Origin: Phycisphaerales bacterium
GTDB taxonomy: Bacteria > Planctomycetota > Phycisphaerae > Phycisphaerales > UBA1924
Direction of reading: 5' to 3'
Assembly: GCA_035627955.1 (NCBI GenBank)
Contig: DASPKU010000007.1
Span: 248,001-312,000, forward strand
DNA: 64,000 nt
The translations under genes were made by a program, and so were the position numbers. Positions 17,554 to 24,681 of this stretch are shown here, one piece after another. Within the stretch, counting starts at the first letter, position 1. Each line of letters opens with the position of its first letter. Below the pieces are notes generated by a model. It had not been told where the DNA came from. It saw only the letters and a list, made by a program, of their open reading frames with translations, and did no database searches.

Positions 17554-19110
17554 ATGCCCGAAATCAGTGTGGGAAAGCCGCCACTTTGGCAGAGAGCCTG
17601 GTTCCAGCTCACGCTCGTGCTGGTTGTGGCAGCCTGCATCTACTGGCCCATGCTGGGCTCCTCGGGCTTTGCCTTCAGCGAGGGCCAGCGCGTATTCCCC
17701 GGCTGGGCCTTCGCCCGCGAGGGCGACTGGTGGATGCCGCGCCTGCTCGACCAGCCCTACCTCCGCAAGCCGCCGGGCATGCCCTGGGCCGTGGGCGCGT
17801 TCGCGCTGCTCTTTGGCGAGAGCGAGTACTCCGCCCGCGCGGTCTCCGCCCTCGCGGTCACGCTCGGCGGCATACTCGCCTTCGCCTTCGCCCGCCGCTG
17901 GTTCGGCGGCGTGTGGGGGCTGATCGCCGGCCTCGCGTTCCTGCTTACGCCGCTGTACTGGTACCCCGGCCGCAGCGCCGAGATCGAGGCCCTGCACAAC
18001 CTCTTCGTGCAGCTGGCCATGCTCAGCGCCATCGACATCATCGTGAACCGGCCGCGCACGCGCGCCTCGCTCCTCTGGGCCATCCCCTTCGCGCTGGGCC
18101 TCGCGGGCATGGCCACCGTCAAAGGTCCCGCCGCGCTCCCTGCCCTCATCGGCGCCCTCACCGGCGCCTGCATCGCCGCCCGCTCCGCCCGCGGCCTCGT
18201 CACCGGCCACCTTATCACCGGCTTCCTGATCGCCCTCGCATTCCTCGCCTTCGTCGCCGGCCGCATCCTCGAGCGCAGCGCGGACCTCCCCGAAGCCCCA
18301 GTCCTCCAGGGCGCCGAGCAGTTCCTGTGGAAACCCGGCCGCCGCCTCGAGGTCCTCATCCTCCCCGCCTCGGCCCTGCTGGCCGCGCTCCCCTGGTCCG
18401 CCCCGCTGCTGCTCGCCCTCGCGCGCCCTCAGGACCGCGACACCCGTGAGCACACCCTCGGTCGCGCCGTCAGCTTCTCCGTGCTCGCCGCGCTCGCCAT
18501 CTACACCGTTATCGGCGTGTACAACAACCGCTACACCATGCCGATCACCACTCTCCTCCCCATCGTCACCGCCTACGCGGGCTGGCGCCTCTCGCGCCAC
18601 GATCTCCCCGCGTGGGGCCAGCGCGTGGCGCGCCACTCGCTCATGCACCGCCCGTGGGTGTGGGGCCTCGCCCTCCTCATGGCCGCGCTCACCAGCCTCG
18701 TCTACACCGAGCACCGGCGCGACGTCCGCACCAGCGGTCGCGACACCGGCGAGCGCCTGGGCGAGCTCCTGCCCGATGGCGCGCTCCTCACCGGCGACCT
18801 CCTCATGGACCACCGCCCCGAGGTTGCCTGGTACGCCCGCGAACGCGCGGCCAAGCTCCGCAAGTCCATCACCGTGCGCTGGACTCCCGCGCACAAGAAC
18901 GGTCAGGGCCAGTTCCCCCTCCCGCCCCCCGGCAGCTTCATCGCCCTGCTGGAGCTTCCCCTTGACCCTGACCAGCCCAGCGAACTGGAACAGTGGCACG
19001 CGGCCGGCATGCTCGCCGGCCTCCAGCAGGTCCACATCGACGCCGCCCACAAGTTCGTCTTCCGCGTCTACCGCGTCCTTCCCATGGAGCGGCTGGTCGC
19101 GAAACCCTGA
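17554..19110 (+). CDS. Glycosyltransferase family 39 (ArnT/PMT-like)
   Basis: A 518-residue polytopic transferase using a lipid-linked sugar. FSEGQRVFPGWAFAREGDW and PYLRKPPGMPW carry the acidic residue and the K-PP motif in the first periplasmic loop that define the ArnT/GT39 class. Around ten hydrophobic helices follow (for example GLIAGLAFLLTPLYWYPGRS, with the AEIEA motif). The C-terminal soluble region resembles periplasmic domains of the class. Acceptor unknown: lipid, protein and glycan acceptors are all possible. Confidence 0.85.
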   Translation: MPEISVGKPPLWQRAWFQLTLVLVVAACIYWPMLGSSGFAFSEGQRVFPGWAFAREGDWWMPRLLDQPYLRKPPGMPWAVGAFALLFGESEYSARAVSALAVTLGGILAFAFARRWFGGVWGLIAGLAFLLTPLYWYPGRSAEIEALHNLFVQLAMLSAIDIIVNRPRTRASLLWAIPFALGLAGMATVKGPAALPALIGALTGACIAARSARGLVTGHLITGFLIALAFLAFVAGRILERSADLPEAPVLQGAEQFLWKPGRRLEVLILPASALLAALPWSAPLLLALARPQDRDTREHTLGRAVSFSVLAALAIYTVIGVYNNRYTMPITTLLPIVTAYAGWRLSRHDLPAWGQRVARHSLMHRPWVWGLALLMAALTSLVYTEHRRDVRTSGRDTGERLGELLPDGALLTGDLLMDHRPEVAWYARERAAKLRKSITVRWTPAHKNGQGQFPLPPPGSFIALLELPLDPDQPSELEQWHAAGMLAGLQQVHIDAAHKFVFRVYRVLPMERLVAKP

Positions 19111-19304
19111 TCCCGCTCACCGTGTGGCAATCTGGGCAGTTTTCCGGGCATTTCCCGGGGGTCATAACGCTTTCTTTTCAGCAAAACGCGCGGGAAAGCC
19201 CTTGATCCACACGCCCGTTTTTGTACCTTGGTCCTGGCGATTCCGCCCGCGGCCAAGAACGACAACAGCACGGTTTGTTCATTCAGACCACCTGCTGGTC
19301 GAGC

Positions 19305-19346
19305 GACAGCAGTCCTTAGGAGAGAGGGACTGCTGTCATGCTTTTT
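19305..19346 (+). terminator. Intrinsic terminator-like hairpin
   Basis: An 11-bp perfect stem, GACAGCAGTCC (19305-19315) with GGACTGCTGTC (19327-19337), then ATGC and five T. It lies 195 bases after the GT39 stop. Confidence 0.7.
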
Positions 19347-19364
19347 GGACCGAATCGGTCCCCA

Positions 19365-19437
19365 AAAGAGCCGATCGCGCAAGCGATCGAGTTTTCGTCA
19401 CCATCCGCTACCCGATCCCTCGCGCGATCGGCTCTTT
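19365..19437. repeat. 15-bp perfect inverted repeat
   Basis: AAAGAGCCGATCGCG at 19365-19379 pairs with CGCGATCGGCTCTTT at 19423-19437 around a 43-base centre. Confidence 0.65.
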
Positions 19438-19443
19438 CAAACG

Positions 19444-19469
19444 AAAAAGCGCCGCGTCGCCGCGGCGCT
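19444..19469 (-). terminator. Intrinsic terminator of the RRM gene
   Basis: On the minus strand a 9-bp perfect stem AGCGCCGCG/CGCGGCGCT with a 4-base loop is followed by five T, about 40 bases after the RRM protein stop. Confidence 0.85.
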
Positions 19470-19507
19470 CGATCACTGATCAATCGATCACTCGCCCGAT
19501 CGGCTCG

Positions 19508-19858
19508 TTACCAGCCGCCTCCGCCCCCGCGACGCCCACCACCGCCGCCATAGCCCCCACCACCGCCGCCGCGGTAGCCACCGCCACCACCACCGAACCC
19601 GCCGCCGCGGGCCTCGCGGGGCTTGGCCTCATTGACGACGAGCTTGCGCCCGCCCATGTCGTAGCCGTTCATCGCGTTGATGGCCGCGTCGCCCTGGGCG
19701 TCATCGGGCATCTCGACGAACCCGAAGCCGCGGCTGCGCCCGGTTTCGCGGTCGATGACGACCGAGGCACGGGACACCTGCCCGTGCTGGCTGAACAGCT
19801 GCTCGAGCTCCGATTCCGTCGTCGAGTACGGGAGATTGCCAACGTAAATGTTCTTCAT
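19508..19858 (-). CDS. RRM-type RNA-binding protein with glycine-rich tail
   Basis: A 116-residue protein. MKNIYVGNLPYSTTESELEQ contains the RNP2 motif (IYVGNL) and RSRGFGFVEM the RNP1 motif of an RRM, spanning residues 1-78. The tail is Gly/Arg/Tyr-rich (GGGFGGGGGGYRGGGGG), as in cyanobacterial and planctomycete Rbp proteins that are often cold-induced. It would bind single-stranded RNA as a chaperone. The ATG at 19858 is chosen because it begins the RRM; longer frames are low-complexity. A strong terminator follows. Confidence 0.93.
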   Translation of the reverse strand: MKNIYVGNLPYSTTESELEQLFSQHGQVSRASVVIDRETGRSRGFGFVEMPDDAQGDAAINAMNGYDMGGRKLVVNEAKPREARGGGFGGGGGGYRGGGGGGYGGGGGRRGGGGGW

Positions 19859-20003
19859 CGATCGACCGAGCCTTTGCCCGAGCATTCCGTTCGCACCATG
19901 GACCACCCGCCGCCGCCCGGGCACGTCGCCGATGGTCCATACGCCCGCCCCATCCCGGGGAAAGCGGCGCGGAGTATACAGACAACCTGCCGCAAGTGGG
20001 CGG

Positions 20004-20118
20004 TAGGAACCCCGACCGTCAGGGAGGGGTACAGCCGCGCCCCGCGGCTGTGCGCTCAACGCCCGCTCCCGCAAGCGGCAAAGCGCCGCTTCCGCTCCCT
20101 TACGGTCGCGGTTCTTAC
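20004..20118. repeat. Dispersed repeat A, full copy next to a dockerin gene end
   Basis: Arms GGAACCCCGACCGTCAGGGA and TCCCTTACGGTCGCGGTTCT surround the two internal hairpins. The right end stops two bases before the stop codon of the minus-strand dockerin gene at 20120. Confidence 0.75.
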
Positions 20119-20119
20119 C

Positions 20120-22024
20120 TCAGCACGGGCTCCCGCCCAGCACCCTGAAGAACGCCTCGATGTCCTGATCCGTCCCGATATCGCCATCCCCGTTGAAGTC
20201 AGCCCCCGCGGGCCAGCACGCCGGGCAGCAGTTCCCGCCCAGGCACGCGAAGAACGCCTCGATGTCCTGGTCCGTGCCGCTGTCGCCGTCGCCGTTGAAG
20301 TCCTGCGGCCCGCAGGTCGCCCCCGCCTCCACCGTCACCACCACCGTGTCGCTGTGGGTCGCGCTGCTGTTGTCGGTGACCGTCAGCGTGATGGTGTGCA
20401 CCCCCACCCCCAGCGGCACGCTGGCCGTCGGCGAGGGCCCCTGCGCCAGCACCGTCGCGCCCTCGCTCCAGCGGTAGTCCGTGATCGTTCCGTCGGGGTC
20501 GTTGCTCGCCGAGCCGTCGAGCGTGACGGTCTCGCTGCCGCTGTTGTCGGTGTCAGTGACCGTCTGGTCCGCACCCGCGTTGGCAACTGGCGGCTGATTG
20601 GCCGCGATGACCGTGCCCGTCACGTTGACTACCACGCTCGGTACATCCGCGCCCGTCGCGTTGATGGTGATGGTGCCGTTCTTGGGCCCCACCGTCGCCG
20701 TATTCATCGAAACCGTGTGCGCGTTCAGCCCGCCGCCCGGCGCGTCGTTGAACGTCCCGCCCGGCGCGGTGAACCCGCCCGAGGCCGTCAGCGTGTACGA
20801 CAGGCTCGCGATCCCGTTCGCCGTCCACAGGGCCGTGTTCCCCCCATTTCCGATGCTCACGCTCTGCTGGGCCGTCGAGCCCTGCACCACCGTGCCGAAG
20901 TTCACGCTCACCGGCGTGCTCACCTTGGCCGGCACCCGCAGGTCCAGGAACACCGGCAGGTGCCCGCCGCTCGTTGTCGCCGCGTCGATCAGCGCCTGCG
21001 CGATCGTGGCCCCCACGTGCGCATTGCCCGTGGTCCGCAGCATCGCGTTGAACGTCGTGCCGTCGTTGCCCCAGCAGCGGTACGAATGATTCGGGTCCGC
21101 GAAGGTGTTGAGGTTCCACCGCTGCGTCGGGTTGCCGATGTAGTCCATCCCCACGCCGTCCACCAGGCTCCCGCCCAGCAGGATCTGGTCGTGCCGGTCG
21201 TCCATCCCCGCGCTCGTCGCCGGGTCCTGCGTGTGGATCATCTGGAACGCGGCGTTGTTGTTCCAGTTGCCCGCGTCCGTGCCGCTGCCCGGCGTGTAAT
21301 AAATCCCCGGCCGGCAGATCGGGTCATAGAACCGCCCCGCGTTGCCCCCCACCCCCGAGATCAGCTCCTGGTAGCTGCTCTGCCCCGCGTTCTGCATGTT
21401 CATGTCGCCCGCGAGGATGTAGTGGTACCCCGCCGGCAGCGCCGTGCCCGCCCCGTTGGTGTCCATCCCCGAGGCGTTGTCACGGATGTTCGTGCTCTCC
21501 ACCAGCCGGCGCGCGTTGTCGCTGCTGGTGTCCCCCGCCTTCATGTGCACGCTGTACACCGCGAACGTCGCGCTGGTCGTCGTGTACCCCTTTGCCCGCA
21601 GGTCGTACCGGTACGTGTTCCGCGGCTGGTTCGTGCTCGCCGTGCTCCCCAGCGCGATCACCTCGGTGTTCAGCAGGTCCACCTTGCTCGTGCGGTACAG
21701 CAGCACGCTCTCGCTGTCGGGCCCATCAATAAACGGCGCCGCGGCCCAGTCCCCGGGGCTCCCCGGCGCGCTGTTCAGCACGTTCACCAGCGTGCTGAGC
21801 GCCCCCGCCGTGCTCACCTCCTGCACCGAGAACACATCGGGCGCCATGCTCTTGCCGTTGAACACGCCGTACACCGCGGTCTGGATCGCCGCCGCCCGGT
21901 CCGTGCCGTCGTAGAACGAGATGTTCCAGTTCGCCACCCGCAGCTGCGCCTGCGCACCCCCGGCCAGCGCCGCCAACACGACAGCCGACGCCCCCAGCGT
22001 CACGGACGTCACCGCCCTCAGCAT
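20120..22024 (-). CDS. Secreted EEP-fold nuclease/phosphatase-like protein, PKD domain, dockerin tag
   Basis: A 634-residue exported protein. Residues 1-26 are a signal peptide (ALAGGAQAQ). The catalytic-like part has endonuclease/exonuclease/phosphatase motifs: LRVANWNISFYDG, VFSVQEVST, FAVYSVHMKAG, YHYILAGDMNMQ and SGGHLPVFLDL, in which the usual SDH is GGH. A middle region resembles a choice-of-anchor beta domain, then a PKD-like domain (PPVANAGADQTVTDTDN to VVVTV). The tag is DFNGDGDSGTDQDIEAFF plus DFNGDGDIGTDQDIEAFF with its cysteines. Start ATG 22024 with GAGAGG upstream. Extracellular DNA or phosphate scavenging is plausible. Confidence 0.85.
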   Translation of the reverse strand: MLRAVTSVTLGASAVVLAALAGGAQAQLRVANWNISFYDGTDRAAAIQTAVYGVFNGKSMAPDVFSVQEVSTAGALSTLVNVLNSAPGSPGDWAAAPFIDGPDSESVLLYRTSKVDLLNTEVIALGSTASTNQPRNTYRYDLRAKGYTTTSATFAVYSVHMKAGDTSSDNARRLVESTNIRDNASGMDTNGAGTALPAGYHYILAGDMNMQNAGQSSYQELISGVGGNAGRFYDPICRPGIYYTPGSGTDAGNWNNNAAFQMIHTQDPATSAGMDDRHDQILLGGSLVDGVGMDYIGNPTQRWNLNTFADPNHSYRCWGNDGTTFNAMLRTTGNAHVGATIAQALIDAATTSGGHLPVFLDLRVPAKVSTPVSVNFGTVVQGSTAQQSVSIGNGGNTALWTANGIASLSYTLTASGGFTAPGGTFNDAPGGGLNAHTVSMNTATVGPKNGTITINATGADVPSVVVNVTGTVIAANQPPVANAGADQTVTDTDNSGSETVTLDGSASNDPDGTITDYRWSEGATVLAQGPSPTASVPLGVGVHTITLTVTDNSSATHSDTVVVTVEAGATCGPQDFNGDGDSGTDQDIEAFFACLGGNCCPACWPAGADFNGDGDIGTDQDIEAFFRVLGGSPC

Positions 22025-22040
22025 GCACCTCTCCCGAGAG

Positions 22041-22075
22041 AAAACCGGCGTGGGGATTCCAGCCCCCACGCCGGT
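22041..22075 (-). terminator. Intrinsic terminator of the trypsin-like protease gene
   Basis: A 12-bp perfect stem ACCGGCGTGGGG/CCCCACGCCGGT with an 8-base loop, followed on the minus strand by TTTTCTCTC. It lies between two dockerin genes. Confidence 0.85.
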
Positions 22076-22163
22076 ACAAGTATACCGCACGCCTCCGCGC
22101 CAACACCCGCCGTTTCAGGTGTTTGCACGCGCCGCAAGGCCCGCTAACACGCGGGCGACGCCC

Positions 22164-24203
22164 CTAGCACGAGTGCCCGCCGAGCACGCGGAAGAAGGCC
22201 TCGATGTCCTGATCGGTGCCCACGTCTCCATCCCCGTCCATGTCCACCGACCCGCACGTGGGGCAGGGGTTCCCGCCCAGGGTCGCAAAGAACGCCTCGA
22301 TGTCCTGATCGGTCCCGGTGTCGCCGTCGTGGTTGAAGTCCGCCGTGCAGTTGCTCACCTGCACCTCGCGGGCCGCCATGCCGTACGCCGCGCCGAACAC
22401 GCCGTTGCTCGTGCCCACCACGCTCGCGGCCCCTGTATCGGGGTTGATCGACAGCAGCCGGCCCGTGGGAGCATCCACGGTGTACAGCCGCTGGTCGTTG
22501 GGGTTGAACGCCAGCCCGTTGCAGTCCGTGGCATTCACGCCCAGCGGGCCCACCACCGTCTGCGACCCGTCCACCACGCTGATCCGCACCAGGCGCGTCC
22601 CGCCCGAGGCATCATCCACGCCGAACAGCGCGTTGCGCGTAGGGTCAAAGTCGATCCCGCCCACGTTCCCGCCCCGCGCGGGGCCCAGGCCCTGCACCAG
22701 CCGCACCCGCAGGTGCACCTGGAACAGCTGCCCCGTCGCCTGCGCGATTCCGTAGCACGACTGCGCCCCGGCGTTGTACGCCAGGCCGCTGATCACCTGC
22801 GTTGTCCCCGCTAGCGTTCCGTTCAGCGTCACCTCGCCATCGGGCGTGATCGAGTACACGTTGCGGCTGCTGTCCACCGCGATGAACCGCTCCTGCGCCG
22901 GGTCATAGGCCATGCCCTGCATGTTGGGCATCGTCTGCGCCACCGCCGCGAACGCCCCGCCCGCGCTGAACGCGCCGAAGTTGTTGCTCGCGTCGCCCGC
23001 CGCGAAGATCGCGCCGTCGCCGGGCCCGCCGCCCGGGGGCGTGGTGCCGCTGGCGCACACGCCGCGCGGGTTGGCCAGGGCGAACCGCAGGTCGGGGTTG
23101 TCCAGGCTCGTGCCCTCGTTGTTCGTCCCCGGCCCCTCGCACCCGCCATTGGTGTGGATGCCGATGACCCGCCCGCTCACCACGTCGATAATCGGCGAGC
23201 CCGAGTTGCCGCCGGTGGTGTCCACCTCGTAGCCCAGCACGCTGCCCGTGCGGCTCACGTAGGCGCCCGTCCCGGTCTGCTGCGTCTGGTTGCGGCTCAG
23301 CGGGATCGGGTTGGTCACCAGACCGTAACCCGTCACCCGCACCTGCCCGCCCGCATTGGGCACCACCGCCGCCAGCGCCAGGTTCTCGCCCTGGGCCTGC
23401 ACCGGCGTCATGTGCGTATTGCTGTTGGGGAACACGCCGAAGTAGGCCCAGTCGCTGCCGATGGCCGTGTCGCGCGTCTGCACGCTCGCGGGGTCCACCG
23501 GGTACTGGTCCTGCGGCGCCGGCATCACCAGCGTCCCATCCGGATTGCTCGGCGGCACGTTGAACTGCACCACCGTCTGGCTGTTCACGTTGCAGTGCCC
23601 CGCCGACAGGAACATGCGGTTGGCGTCGTTGATCATGAACGCCGAGCAGCCCATCGGCATCAGCCGCGCCACCGACGCGTCGCTCGAGGGCTCGCGCTGG
23701 TCGCTCCCGCACAGCGTGCGGTCGGCGTAGGTCAGCCCCTCGCCCGCCGTGGCCGACTCGATTACCAGGCGGCTCTCGCCCGTGCCGGGGAACCCGATCA
23801 GCTCCACCGTCACCGTGTCGCCGTTGAAGTACGCGCTGGTGTTGCCCCACTGCTTCAGGCTCTCGCCGTTGAGGAACTGCACCCCCCCGTCCAGCTTGCT
23901 CGTGATGCGGATCGTCGCCCCGTTGGCCGCGGCGTCGCCCGCCAGCTTCACCTCGCCGAACTTCAGCCGCACCCACTTGGCCCCCGCCACCGTGACAGGG
24001 GTGGAGAACAGGATCGCGGTCTCGTTCTGGTCGCCCTTGGCCTTCACCGCCCCGGTGTCGATGCCGATCGTCGCCGTGCGGGACGGAATACTCGGCAGCC
24101 CGTCGGCCGCGGCCGTGCCGGCCAGACCGGAAAGCGTGGACAGAGTGATAGCGACACCCAGCAGCATCCCAGCTGCCGGGCCCTTGTTGGCCCGTCGGTT
24201 CAT
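22164..24203 (-). CDS. Secreted trypsin-like serine protease with dockerin tag
   Basis: A 679-residue exported S1-type protease. The signal peptide ends near GTAAADG (residue 35). The catalytic triad is visible: H203 in MFLSAGHC, D251 in SDWAYFGVFP and S334 in TTGGNSGSPII. An N-terminal 150-residue beta domain precedes the protease. After it come repeats of the AYNAGAQSCYGIAQATG and LAFNPNDQRLYTVDAPTG kind, a beta-propeller-like region. The tag is DFNHDGDTGTDQDIEAFFAT and DMDGDGDVGTDQDIEAFF. Start ATG 24203 with AAGGGAG. An extracellular endopeptidase. Confidence 0.88.
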   Translation of the reverse strand: MNRRANKGPAAGMLLGVAITLSTLSGLAGTAAADGLPSIPSRTATIGIDTGAVKAKGDQNETAILFSTPVTVAGAKWVRLKFGEVKLAGDAAANGATIRITSKLDGGVQFLNGESLKQWGNTSAYFNGDTVTVELIGFPGTGESRLVIESATAGEGLTYADRTLCGSDQREPSSDASVARLMPMGCSAFMINDANRMFLSAGHCNVNSQTVVQFNVPPSNPDGTLVMPAPQDQYPVDPASVQTRDTAIGSDWAYFGVFPNSNTHMTPVQAQGENLALAAVVPNAGGQVRVTGYGLVTNPIPLSRNQTQQTGTGAYVSRTGSVLGYEVDTTGGNSGSPIIDVVSGRVIGIHTNGGCEGPGTNNEGTSLDNPDLRFALANPRGVCASGTTPPGGGPGDGAIFAAGDASNNFGAFSAGGAFAAVAQTMPNMQGMAYDPAQERFIAVDSSRNVYSITPDGEVTLNGTLAGTTQVISGLAYNAGAQSCYGIAQATGQLFQVHLRVRLVQGLGPARGGNVGGIDFDPTRNALFGVDDASGGTRLVRISVVDGSQTVVGPLGVNATDCNGLAFNPNDQRLYTVDAPTGRLLSINPDTGAASVVGTSNGVFGAAYGMAAREVQVSNCTADFNHDGDTGTDQDIEAFFATLGGNPCPTCGSVDMDGDGDVGTDQDIEAFFRVLGGHSC

Positions 24204-24681
24204 GCTGTGAACTCCCTTTCAGTCCCGGCGTCGCTCAGCCGGCGGAGCCCGCATCGGCAGAGCCGGTGGAGGCAAGCCTGCTGTTCGCAGCCGGTGAGCC
24301 GAAGATAGCGGAGTTCTTATCGGAACCTATCGGGGCCCTTAACCCACCCGGACGCGTCACCCGGGAATGCGGGCTCCAGAGCGCGTTAGCACGCGCTACG
24401 TAGGGAAATCACCCCACGCCCAAGCCGGTGAGCTGGACGAGTTTCTCACCAGCTGTCCACGTGGCCTAAGCAGGTGAGAGCGGGTTTAGATCAGCTCGCT
24501 AGCACCTGGCCATGAGACGGTGAAACGAGTCCCCTCCCCTTCGACCTTCCGACTTCCACCTTCCGACTTCCACCTTCCGACTTTCCACTTCCCGCTTCCC
24601 ACCCCGTCACTCCGTCACTTCCCAAAAGAAAAGGCCCGGCGTTCCCGCCGGGCCCTTCGTCAACTCAGTTCACTCACCAGC
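24204..24681. other. Gene-free stretch between two dockerin genes
   Basis: About 478 bases. It contains the upstream region of the protease gene (AAGGGAG site directly before 24203), a loose CTTCC-rich repeat at 24540-24600 and the terminator at 24624-24654. I see no reading frame with coding character. Confidence 0.5.
24624..24654 (-). terminator. Intrinsic terminator of the lamin-tail protein gene
   Basis: A 9-bp perfect stem GGCCCGGCG/CGCCGGGCC with loop TTCC; on the minus strand it is followed by TTTTCTTTT. It lies 27 bases after the stop at 24682. Confidence 0.9.

Larger units (their letters stand above)
19111..19507. other. Gene-free stretch rich in hairpins
   Basis: About 397 bases after the GT39 gene. 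It holds a strong plus-strand terminator-like hairpin at 19305-19346, a 15-bp perfect inverted repeat at 19365-19437 and the minus-strand terminator of the RRM gene at 19444-19469. Bases 19111-19300 carry no reading frame I can support and may encode a small RNA ending at the first hairpin. Confidence 0.5.

Noticed and set aside
15309-18449. A 1046-codon plus-strand open frame across rpoN and recR
   Set aside because: Antisense of two clearly identified genes; composition is Arg/His/Leu-rich.
20193-20300. A recurrent small frame reading MSWSVPLSPSPLKS at many loci, looking like a conserved family
   Set aside because: It is the exact antisense of the dockerin tag; it recurs only because the tag recurs.
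18446-22147. A 1233-codon plus-strand open frame
   Set aside because: Spans a terminator region and the antisense of RRM and dockerin genes; low-complexity composition and no motif.
24204-24530. Stretch before the protease gene considered for a tRNA or riboswitch
   Set aside because: No cloverleaf, no TTCGA-type T-loop and no recognised riboswitch core could be found by eye.
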